This document shows, in pieces, positions 10,617 to 21,000 of a stretch of 64,000 nucleotides of DNA. Origin of the DNA: Saururus chinensis. Taxonomy: Eukaryota > Streptophyta > Magnoliopsida > Piperales > Saururaceae. Both the position numbers and the translations under genes were made by a program. Each line of letters opens with the position of its first letter. Within the stretch, counting starts at the first letter, position 1. Where the stretch lies: assembly GCA_035235625.1 (NCBI GenBank), contig CP141143.1:12755092-12819091 (forward strand). The letters are read 5' to 3'. The notes beneath the pieces were generated by a model that was not told where the DNA came from, made no database searches, and saw nothing but the letters and a program-made list of their open reading frames with translations.

Positions 10617-10914
10617 TTCCTAAAAAATAAGCTGAAATATTTCATTCATTAGCGCCTGAATTGTTAAAGGGGCATTGGTCATCCCGAAAGGCATGACCAA
10701 TAATTCATAATGACCCTAGTGCGTCTAGAAGTAGTTTTGGGAATGTCGGGATGATAATTTTGATTTTATGATACCCATATCTGATATCCAATTTTGTAAA
10801 AATTCTTGCACGATACAAGTCAACCACTGGAATTATAGATTTATCTTTAACTATGAATTTATTAAGGGCAACATATATTCTCCACGACCCATCATGTTTT
10901 TTGACCAATAGCAC
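10617..10914 (-). pseudogene. gypsy RT N-terminal fragment
   Basis: The - strand reads LLVKKHDGSWRIYVALNKF, then KDKSIIPVVDL, then ARIFTKLDIRYGYHKIKI (family: [18 protein letters not shown]...[14 protein letters not shown]). A frame change leads to [19 protein letters not shown] and ALMNEIFQ. It ends at the solo LTR. RT motifs A and B are recognisable; several residues are lost. Confidence 0.85.
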
Positions 10915-10940
10915 CGGAGAAGACTAAGGCCCCAAGGTTC

Positions 10941-11399
10941 TTAACCATTGAGTGCCCATGCCTCATACCCTTCAAGTGGTAGTAAATAAAAATCGATAAC
11001 AAGTGGCATTTTTCGAACCACTAAATCCACCCCCACATATTTACCAGCAGTAGTTAATTTTTCCCTATTAGCAACGATAATTGAAATTTGGCCTTCTTTT
11101 ACTGGAGATAACCCTGACTTGAGAGCCAACCTTTCACTCAAAAGGTTATGAGTTGACCTAGAGTCAATTAATATAGTAGCGACGACCATTTATTTTTCCC
11201 AAACTTCTCATAGTTTGAGGGGCCGTAGTACCTGATAAGGATGATCCTCTACGTCAATATTTACATCACCATCGTCATCCTCCCAACATACTTCTATTAA
11301 AAACAATTTCTTACAACTGTGACCAGGAGCAAACCTTTCATTGAAGTGGAAACATAGTCCTTTACTATGCCTTTCATGAAGAGGAGTGACAGGAGTCAT
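10941..11399 (-). pseudogene. gypsy gag zinc knuckle and protease remnant
   Basis: The upstream piece (11399-11208) ends gag with GLCFHFNERFAPGHSCKKLF, a CCHC knuckle whose second Cys has become Phe. The following piece (11189-10941) has ILIDSRSTHNLLSERLA, the retropepsin active-site region, in which the catalytic DSG reads DSR. Order and spacing are normal for Ty3/gypsy. Confidence 0.85.
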
Positions 11400-11687
11400 T
11401 ATTTTTTATAGGCATGACATCAAGGGGCTATCTGATATATTGTTGCACCAAGATTTCTCCTAGCATCACTCATTGGGATAGTTGTAAATTTTTTTGACTC
11501 CACAATTACCAACCTTAGTTTCTAATTGTGTGCTTAATATAATCTAACAAGACCAGTTACTTCCAACAAATTGGTAGGTCTTCCAGCCTGTACTTCAACC
11601 TTTATTGTCTCCTTCAATCCACTAACAAAACATCTCATTTGTTGTATTTGGAATGTTTCCTACTCTGTTTAAGAGCCTCTCAATTTC

Positions 11688-11791
11688 TTTTTTATAATTA
11701 TGCACCGAACCGTCTGGCAAAGTTTAAAATGTTCACTAAAACAATTTAGATACTGATTGGGACCAAACCTCACAAAAACTACTTCTAAATG
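11688..11791. repeat. 104-bp direct repeat, copy A
   Basis: This block in the gypsy gag region is repeated almost exactly at 12590-12700. The shared core runs from GCAAAGTTTAAAATGTTCAC through CAAACCTCACAAAAACT to the pentamer ATGCC. The two copies flank the insert at 11792-12590. Gag similarity cannot be judged because this part of gag is poorly conserved. Confidence 0.8.
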
Positions 11792-12590
11792 CCTAGAGCC
11801 CAAAAAAATACTTAGAGCCCCCCACCATTAAAAAATAACTAGCATTTTTTAATCACTCAGTACCCCTCACACCCCCTATAATTTTACTCATGCCACCTCA
11901 ACACCTCAAAACTTCTGGAGATTTTTTGGTGGGTGGTACCCTCCACCAAATAAAATTGATTTGGACGGAGGCCTAAAGCCCCTCTCAAATTTTATATATT
12001 GTAGCGGTGACCACCCCCCGCCAGAAGTTTCCCATAAGTTTAGAAAACTTCTAGAAGTTTCGTGGCAGGGGATACCCCCGTCAAATAAAACTGCATTATA
12101 CAGAAAAGAAAGGTTTCCGTCAATGTCTGTATATTATAGTGGTGACCTCTCCCCGCTAAAATCCATCGAAGTTTTCTTGGCACGGGATATCATCCGCCAA
12201 AAAAAAACTTATTTGGATGGAAACTTTAATTCCCCATCAAATTTTACATATTTTGGTGGTGTTCACCCCCCGTCAGAAACTATCCAAAAGTTTTTTAGAA
12301 GAACAGCAAGGCGAAGGAAAGAGAGAAAAATATCAAGAAAGAGAAGTCATAAGTAAAGGAGAAGAAAGAAAATGGTCAGAGAAGAGGAGTCACAAGTGAT
12401 GAAGGAAATAGAAGAGCTTATGTCAAAGAGGAAGATTGCGAATAGGGCCATAAAAGAGCAAAAATATAGTTAAAAAGAATAGTGGGATGCGTGGGGGGGG
12501 GGGGGGTATTTAGTAATTTATTAAATTTATTAGGGTGTGTAAAGTATAGAGGGGCTTTAGTAAATTTTAGGGGGGAAATAACTGCGTTTT
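11792..12590. mobile_element. unclassified insert with internal tandem repeats
   Basis: This 0.8 kb lies between two copies of a 104-bp stretch of gypsy gag DNA. Inside, a unit of about 120 bases recurs three times in degenerate form; each contains a variant of ATATTGTAGCGGTGACCACC or TATTTTGGTGGTGTTCACC followed by CCCCCGCCAGAA-like sequence (about 11955-12300). A purine-rich tail and a 14-G run (12493-12506) follow. I recognise no transposon class. Confidence 0.5.
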
Positions 12591-12700
12591 TTTTTTTTAT
12601 ATAATCATACACCAAACAGTCTGTCAAAGTTTAAAATGTTCACTAAAACAATTTAGATACTGATTGGGACCAAACCTCACAAAAACTGCTTCTTTATGCC
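12590..12700. repeat. 104-bp direct repeat, copy B
   Basis: This is the second copy of the block at 11688-11791, after which gag sequence continues. The copies differ at only a few positions. Confidence 0.8.
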
Positions 12701-12980
12701 ACTCCCATGTAAGTGCAAAATTTGGAACCATAGTTGTGCATCTTTCTCCACGTAAATTGATGTTATTGCCACTCTTTCTACCAGTGGCACCAAATAAAAA
12801 TTCCAGAACTATTCTACTTTACAAATCTAACTTGTTGGATCATCAATTCCATAATACTTAAGAAATTGTAATTTAATGTGCCTGCAGCCCTTGAATATGC
12901 ATGACTCCGTTGTTTTTCCTTCATTATCATAAATAAAGACCCTTAACGTCTTTGAACACTGATCCTTACTCATCCAAATT

Positions 12981-13250
12981 TTACTTGAGAAATTTCTCCC
13001 TTTTCACGAGGAATTTGGGTCGGAAGTGTTTCAACAACACGTCCTTTCCTTTGGACATAGACATGGCATCCAACCTACCGGTGATGACATTGAATTGCTT
13101 GGAAAGGCCTCTCTCCAACGCAATAGTCAATTCCTCCGCCAATTTAGCATACTGAACTGGAAAAGCAGCGATCCGCTCAATCCATGTAGAAACATGAGTA
13201 ACCTCCAACGGTGGAAATTTATCTTCATCCTAGTCCAATAATTCCTCCAT
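12981..13250 (-). pseudogene. gypsy gag N-terminal remnant
   Basis: The - strand frame begins just inside the primer-binding site and reads EVTHVSTWIERIAAFPVQYA, then KLAEELTIALERGLSKQFN. Its position directly after the 5' LTR and PBS identifies it as the start of gag. The sequence itself carries no diagnostic motif. Confidence 0.55.
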
Positions 13251-13254
13251 TACC

Positions 13255-13267
13255 GGTTCTAATACCA
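13255..13267 (-). promoter_or_regulatory. primer-binding site (initiator Met-tRNA type)
   Basis: On the - strand, TGGTATTAGAACC starts three bases after the CA end of the 5' LTR. Most plant LTR retrotransposons have TGGTATCAGAGCC here, complementary to the 3' end of tRNA-iMet. One or two substitutions are present. Confidence 0.8.
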
Positions 13268-13270
13268 AAT

Positions 13271-13610
13271 TGATAGGAACTTTCTTCTTAGATTTTCCTA
13301 TCTTAGCTAGAAGGTAGATTTATAAATTAGAAAAATTAATCAATAGAATTAAGATGAAGTAAAAGATGAATAACACCAAGTTTGTACTAAAAACATCTTA
13401 TCCTCCATTCAGAATTTTAGATTTTTAATATATTCCTTGCCGTTACATAACTTCCTCTAGTACTCTTAACTGCTTAATACGTGTTTTCAAATATCCCTTC
13501 TATCTTCACACTTCTGCCTTATTTGTTACACATAATATTTACATAATCACCACGCATAACACCTAGAATAAGTCATACAACATATATACAATAACTCGAT
13601 CTCGATCGTC
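13271..13610 (-). repeat. 5' LTR of the gypsy element
   Basis: This is the right LTR, upstream on the - strand. Its inner boundary is fixed by CA followed by the primer-binding site. The outer boundary is approximate because similarity to the other LTR fades near 13594-13610. Confidence 0.75.
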
Positions 13611-16600
13611 AGATGGCACTTTCATTATTTACTCCAAAAAGAATAAAACGACACCTAATGGGTGGGTCTCGTTTAGTGCAGTGGAATTTCATCAAAGAAA
13701 CACCATGTGCCTGTGATCATGAACCACCAGCTAACACGTACCATCAAGTGCACCGAATTTGCCTTCTACCTAAACCATTAACGCCTAGTTAAAAATAAGA
13801 AAATTATTTTGTTTAATGCTCACGTCAAAGTTTCATTATTAGTTTCTCGCCAGGTAGAGTGAGTGACTTATTAGTTGAGCTACTCCAAGATGTGGCCCTT
13901 GATCCTATGTGTGAGTAAACATCACTCAACATGAAATGGAAGATTAAATGAGAAGAAGAACTATGACTATAAAATGACGTTATGGACAAGAAAACTATAC
14001 TTTTTGACTCTGGAGGCAAGGTATCCATCATCAAGAAAGAGACTGATACATTTCTTATTTCTTTTCTGTTGCACATACTAAGAAGAGCGGCAGAATGGGT
14101 GACCTCGTACTTGCAACTCGTTTGTGGGGCGGTGGAAATTGAATCATATATTGCTAGAATCCGGACAATTAAGCTTTCCTTTCAACAGACCTCCAGGTTA
14201 GTAATTTCTTTCCCTGCAAATTTGTACTCATTTTTTCTTGTTCACGGGCCTGGCCCAACTGTGTCATGTGTCTTGTAGTTCTCTCAGAATCTTTTACGGA
14301 TGAACGAAAGAAACTCAAAAGATAAAAGAAACAAAGTTACGTATTGCAATATGCATGCTTCGCACATTGGTATTATAATTCGACGAAAACATCCTCAGAA
14401 TAAATAAGATGCAATCTTGAGCCCCATTTAACAGGATGCATTTGAAATTCATGCATGTAGAGTTATATTATAAACGGAGATGTGAGACCAGCATTTTGCC
14501 ATGGATGAGTCAGTATGACTCGGCTCCATGACCGATGCACCGTGAGCAGTTCACATAGAGCTCCAACATGATATACAAGAGGACTTGATTTTTATGTATA
14601 ACTGCCTTCGTATATGCCATGTTTAAAGCCCTAAATGAGTGTCACATAGCATATTAGAGAAAGTTTGGTCAGGAGTTGTTTGCGTACTGAATTTTTGTAA
14701 GATTTTGTTGATTCTTCCCTAATTCTAGCTTGAATTATCGGAATCATATTTATGTGTTGAAGATAAGCAAAATTAAAAATTTAGTCTCGAAGTTAATTTC
14801 AAGCTGTTTTGAGTTAGAATTAGCCAGAATCACCGAATTATCTCGTGAGATGATTTCGTTGATTCCGGCTTCCAACTCCTATTTTAAAAATTACAGATTC
14901 CGTTATTTTTTATCAGTTACTTCTCATATCAATTTGAGCACTGAGAAATATGTCATATAGGTAGGGCCCATTTTAAAAGTTCAAAATTACCTACCATTGT
15001 AGAATCTTGTTTGATATAACTTGAATTTAGGAGCGTAAGAATACCATGAACGTGCATATCCGAATTTGAAAGAGAGAGTTATATTAGTTTAAAGTTTTAA
15101 AATTGGGTTTAACGCGATATCTTAATGTATTGTAAATTTTTTTATTACCAACTATAATTCACATTCGTCATTGAATTTTTGGAATTAATTCCAAAAAAAA
15201 TTACTTTCGTTTATAAAAATTCAACACCCAAACAACCCTTAAACGGGCCATATATATCACCAAAAAGTATATTATCAACGTTGTAATAAGATAACCAAAA
15301 TGATAAAACATGACTATAGTTGCATTCACTACTCTGAGGAACATTGGTGTTTCTCTCTCAAAAACCCTCCGCAATAATGCATGCTTCCAATATTTTACTC
15401 TGGAATTTACATGATGACTATGTGCTGCCGTTGAGTTGGATATTGGCGTTAGCAAAAGCAAAATACTACATACGATCGCGTACATGTGGGAAATACAAGA
15501 AGCAATCTATACCGTTGAATTCATAAAGAAGACCCCTGCAAGTCTCGTTCATATAATTAAGCACCCTATGTGTGCGTTGTTTGCAGCCTTCTAGAGTCCT
15601 AGTTGCATATACGGCAAGAAGTCCGTGTTTTGATTGATTTTTTTTTGTGCTTATTTTAATTGAGAACTTATCTATGACTAATTTTCATTTTTCCGCAGCT
15701 AAGTGACCATTAGAGATTATCACATCACCTATAAATGGTGAAAGAAATTTAAAAATGCCACCTAATAGTTTTCATGTTCTCCTTCTCTACATGTCATCTC
15801 GTCCTTCAATTTGGTTTGGAAAATATTTTTCTCTTATTAACATTTTCTATTTCCCCCAACAATATATCACTTTTATAATAAATTTTTATACTTATTAAAT
15901 TCCCGAAGTAACTTCCTTAAGGAAGAGTTTTTTATGCTCCCATTTGACAATGAGCCCAATATAAGTTACTCATAATAACTGTTTATCCACTAAATCAATA
16001 GCGTGTGCTTTGTTAATCTTAAATAATAATTGTTCACATACGTAGTTTATGCTAAGCTTATTGTTAGAGAAGAACATGAAAAACTTTTTCCTCCCTTAAA
16101 TTATTTTCTTTTCCCACTTCTTTATTTTCTCATTTCTTCTAACCCTAATGATAATAGTGGTGGCCAACACCGACGATGAAATCACTAGTTGGCAGTATCA
16201 CCATAGCCAAATTACCTTCCTATCCCTGCATCCTCCTCCTTTGTAGTCGGTAGGACGACTATTGGCCTCGCCAAAACCTGAGTCCACTTTAGGCTTGACA
16301 GTGATCAATGCTGCCTCATCAGTCGATATGAGGATGAGGAAGGGCTGAGTTAGACCAAATTTATTTTATATAATTGTGACCAATGTGGCCTTATCAACTA
16401 CTGTAAAGAAGGAAAATTAAAAAAGAGAAAGAAAAAGAGAAAGAGGAGAGAGAAGGGAAGAGAGAGGCAACAACAAGGCAACACGATGAAAGGACCATGC
16501 CAACATTGGAGAAGGAGAAAGTGGAGTTGGAATAAATATTCAAAAAACAATGCGATGAATGAGAAATCATGAGACACATTATTAAAATTTAATGAGTTAT

Positions 16601-17480
16601 TTTTTGGCAACATAATAGGGTAATTGAGTAAAATGGTGTTGATAATCCTACCCCCAAATATGACAGAGAAAATCTTATATGTGGTTTTGATTGGTCAGTA
16701 CAACAAAATCTTACATCTAATTTTGAGTGGACAAATAAAAATAAGATTCACGTGATAATAAACAAAATTACTTTTCACTATCAGATCTTCCAATCAAAAC
16801 TAGGTATAAGTTTTTTAAGAGCAAATTTTAGACAAATTTTGGTAGAAATATGAGACATTATTTTGACCTAATAGTTGCATTTTTTTTTATGAATGTGATG
16901 TGCTTCCTTTGCCTTGGCTCGCTATAAAGGACCACAAAAAAACTCAAGTATTTTTACAATTATAATTTTGAAAATTAAATTAATAAACTAAATAATGAAG
17001 AACTCATATGGTCTATGATCCACACTAGTGACCATATTAAATGGGGCTGCTTATATGGTATGGATAGTGACATTCACACAACAAAATTTCCCAAAAAAAA
17101 CTCTTAATTGGGTTTAAGTTGTGCAAAATATGTGGATCTCACACAAAGTTCACTTGAGCTCACTTGTTAAAACTTAGTTGAGAGTTTTTATTGGATGTAT
17201 TTATTATATAAATATAATTTTTTATAAAAAAATAATGCTCCTACTATACTTTTTCCATACCAAAAGTTTACTTTAATCTTTAATTAAAGAAGAAAAAGTG
17301 AATCTCCTTGTCATCCATGTAACTTTAACCAATTAGAAGTTTGTCATTAGGTGTAACTTACCTTCCCTAACCAATAAGAAGTTATAGTAGGCTTTTAGTA
17401 TAGATAAAGTATATGATACAGAAAAACAAATACAACCTTTATGTACTATATTAGATCAGCTAATCTTTAAACTTTAACAT
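13611..17480. other. gene-poor AT-rich DNA upstream of the Ca2+-ATPase gene
   Basis: I see no gene in this 3.9 kb. A purine-rich block at 16400-16520 gives Phe/Ser-rich frames on the - strand that are composition artefacts. Short GC-richer islands (e.g. 16140-16330) show no protein similarity. Old repeats may be present but no ends can be defined. Confidence 0.45.
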
Positions 17481-18033
17481 GGTACATAGAGTCACCGGTG
17501 GTGCGTGACCACGGTGATGATTGATGAAGGAGCAAAGTCAACACAGCGTTTGAAAAGTTCAAAACACTTCTTTATCCTCTGACTTGCGTACGAGTATCGC
17601 GGAGATGAAATCACTCGCGGGTAGCGGTGAACTGTAAATTGCTTTGGTCGTTTAGCGCGAAAGTTCGACGAAGCTTCCTCTCTCCTTGCTTCGTCCGCAG
17701 CTGCCACGAAAATCCTGAGCTCCGCCGCCAGCCTCACGGCCGCGCCACTCGTCCGAAAGGGGGCTTCCGGCCTCCCTGAGAACATCCTCCACTTCACTTG
17801 GCAGGTCTATAGCCCACTCTGTGAAGCCATTATCTCTTTTGCTCATCTCTTTCGACTTCCCGATAACGTCAAACTATCGCATGAATTTTTGTTTACGCGT
17901 TCGATCGTTCTAACCCCTACATTGTCCGACATCATGAATCAAAACGAAAAGAACTTGCTTTGTGGCTTTCTTGGGAAGTTAATCTGATTCGGCTATCACC
18001 TCCCCTGCGAAAGAGTGCAGTGCGAAGCCGGTA
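17481..18033 (+). promoter_or_regulatory. presumed promoter and 5' UTR of the ACA9-like gene
   Basis: Sequence becomes GC-richer from about 17500 and contains a pyrimidine-rich stretch (CTTCCTCTCTCCTTGC, about 17671) typical of plant 5' UTRs. The frame of the first coding exon is closed by a TAA at 17980-17982, with no ATG between it and 18034, which fixes the start codon. A 5' UTR intron is possible from CAG|GTCTAT (17803) to GTGCAG (18020), but this is only a guess. I cannot pick a convincing TATA box. Confidence 0.4.
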
Positions 18034-21000
18034 ATGAAGAACAAAGAGCAGTCATCTCCAATTTCTCCCTGCCATTTCGATCCACCCGTCAAGGATGTGG
18101 AGGCAGGGGCGCCGAGCGCGGAGCAAGACGAGGACACTTTCGACATTCCCCTGCCAAAGCAGGCACCGGTGGAGCGTCTGCGCAAATGGAGGGTAAGTCC
18201 ACTGCCAGGTTCCTGCTGTGTGGTGTTTCTCGTTCTTCTCATTCCGGAGTATTCTGTTCTTATATTTTGGGTGATATGTGATGCTCTAGTTGCCGATTTG
18301 GTGAGCCTAGTGATTGGAGTTTTATGGTAGCATTATATATGGCATGAATGTTGTTGCTCATTGTTTTGTGATACAATGTGGGTGGTTTTTGTGGTTGTGA
18401 AGAGAGAAAGGGGTGAGTTGGTATGCAATGACGACATTTTGGCCTCCGCTCTGACTGTTTCGTAGGGGTTTTACGTTTATGGAGTTGTTGAGGCTTGAGA
18501 AACAAAGACCTGGACGTCTTTGTTATATGCTTCCAGTTGGAACTGGCATAGGAAAAATGATGAGTTTACTACATGATTTAATGTTTTCTGTTCTTTGGAA
18601 ACAGGAGTTTCTTGACTTTTTACTGTCTTAGGTTTGTTTGTGCAGATGAAGTTTGAATTAGAACGACCATCAAAAGCTTGCTACATATGCTTAATTATGG
18701 CATATCTAAGCTATTAATTTTATTCACTGCATTTGATAGGAATTTCACCTGCACTTGCTTTCATTTGTACCCTTTCTCTGTTTGACAGCATCTTCATTTT
18801 TCTATCCTCTGGTCATTTTACCTAAAGAGGATGAGAAGAATGAATAATTTCATTATAAATGAAGCAATATAGCCCGAAAGAAGTTCCGGCCATATGAACA
18901 GGACAATGTAGTCCCCCCACAAGTAGGGGTGAAACTTTTATGGCCCGGCCAGTAAAAAATGTTTGTTAGGGCTGAAAATTTTTGGGCCCGGTCTTAGGGC
19001 AAGGCCTAAAAATTTCAGGCCCACCTTAAATAGGGTTGGGGCAATCTTATATATTTATTTTATATGCTAATACCACCCCCCACGTGCAAGCATCCATCAA
19101 GCATGGCACGTTGAATATGATTGGGGTATAAATGTCTTTAACAAGACTTGAACCGAGGACCTCCTAGAATATGGAGCTATGATATCATGTAAGATAACCA
19201 AGTTTCCCAAGGGAAAAAGTTAGCTGGAGCACTCACTTGCAACTCTGGCTATACATTCTCTTTCCCCAAAGCTCAAGCCAGCCTATCCCAAGTATAAAAA
19301 GATTGTTTTCATCCCTTTTTATTGTCCCACATAGGCTGAAAGGGAAGGAGTAAGGGAGGAGGTTATATATTTTATGGAAATTTAGGAGATCCTAAGTTTG
19401 CAAGTCATCATGGCTATTTGTGAAGGTCCCCACCTAAAGGCCAAAGGTGTATGATCTTGTGTCTTATGGGGTCAACTAGTGGGACCTCACCCAAAGATTA
19501 TAGATTTTTTCATTAAAAAATAAATTTTTAATAAAAAATAATAGAAGGCCAAAAAGAAAAAAGGCCCGTTGCTCGGCCCTAGCCTGCTTAGGTTTGGGTT
19601 AGGGCAGGACTTTTGAAAGCCTGTTTAGCCTTGGACAGACCTGGCCCTATTTCAGCCCTGCCCACAAGTGATAATGTGAAACATGTTTTACGAAGCAGCT
19701 TTTTGTATTATTTTATTCTCCATTATAAAAGATACTTGCAGTGTCCTACAGATAACATTAATTATATTTTTCTCTTTAGCATTTAAATTACCTAAATGCT
19801 TTTTTATGGATCCCAACAATACTTGTTACCATGAACTGGGGGAATTTGATGGTAGTTTGGGGAAAAATAGAGAACTGGTTTGGAACTGGAGGCCAGGAAT
19901 TTTGATATTGATCCTTGTTATGAAGTAAAAATTCACTCGCTAGTCGCTACAAACACTAAGCTACAGGATGTTTAAGGCCAAATGCAATTCGTCAAATGAA
20001 TGTTGATGCGTAAAATTTGTTGCTGATCTTCAAATATTCCTAAACTTCTGTGCCTTGAAACAAATATCCTGCAATGACTAGAGATGCCATGTGGGTTGGG
20101 TTTCCAACCCTATACTAGTGGGTTGGGTCTGTGTTCCCTATTTGAACCTGAATAATTATTCGGGTAGGGTTTGGGTTTCAGGTGACCTGACCTACCCCAA
20201 CCCCACTAAGGCTGCAAACATTAAATTTTTATATTTTCCGTTTTTATTTTGATAATAACTCTTAAAATTTTCTTGATGGGTAAGAGATAAAACCAAATAA
20301 CTTTTAAAAAAATGTTGTACTTATTAATGATTAAATATTTTTTAAATTAAAGAATAAAAAAATGAATTTTATATTCTAAATGGGTCGGGTTGGGTTTAAA
20401 TTACAATTTCCCAAATGGTAATGGGTTCAGTTTTGGCAAAGCCCGAACTAGTGGCATCACTAACAACAGGTCGATGACCTTTATGAATTGTGGAGTTTCT
20501 TGATTAATTATGGAAGTACTAACGAAACAAAATTCACATTTCTTTCTTCCTTTCAGTGCTTCTGATTTTTCTGCATTATGCTCGTTTTTTGTTTTCAAAT
20601 GAAAAGGGAAGAATCATTCTCCTTTTTAATTATTTGGTGACTGGTAATAATAAGTACCATATTGTTCATTTTTCTTCACAGCAAGCAACTCTTGTGCTAA
20701 ATGCTTCTCGTCGGTTTCGATATACTCTTGATTTGAGAAAGGAAGAAGAAAAAGAGCAAAATAGAAGAAAAATCAGAACCCAAGCTCAAGTTATACGTGT
20801 AATCTTCTCCACACCACTGGGCATGAGTTCTAACATTCTTCTACCTTATGTACGATCTTTTTTAATTGGAGTGTCTTTTGCATTAGGCTGCATATCTTTT
20901 CAAAGAAGCTGGAGGAAAGGTGCAATATGGTAGGTAGTGTATTTTTTTATTTATTTAACTCATTGTTCTAATTTATATTATCCATTACATTCTCACCTGA

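Larger units (their letters stand above)
6875..13610 (-). mobile_element. decayed Ty3/gypsy LTR retrotransposon with nested insertions
   Basis: Two related direct repeats (about 6875-7188 and 13271-13610) are the LTRs. Shared words include ATAGGAA..TTCTTCTTAG, GATGAATAACACCAAGTTTG and CATAATATTTACATAATCA. On the - strand the 5' LTR is followed by a Met-tRNA-like primer-binding site (13255-13267) and the 3' LTR is preceded by a G-rich polypurine tract (7189-7202). Between them, in order on the - strand, lie gag, zinc knuckle, protease, reverse transcriptase, RNase H and integrase remnants, all with stops and frameshifts. Three later insertions interrupt it: 11792-12590, 10080-10611 and 9322-9939. 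LTR divergence, including an extra stretch of about 40 bases in the 5' LTR, marks it as old. The target duplication is no longer readable. Confidence 0.9.

Noticed and set aside
16394..16613. Phe/Ser-rich frames on the - strand
   Set aside because: They are produced by a GAAGAG-type purine-rich tract on the + strand; composition artefact.
17492..17846. overlapping 101- and 64-codon frames on the - strand upstream of the pump gene
   Set aside because: The region reads better as GC-rich 5' UTR or promoter of the + strand gene. The frames overlap each other and have no recognisable family.
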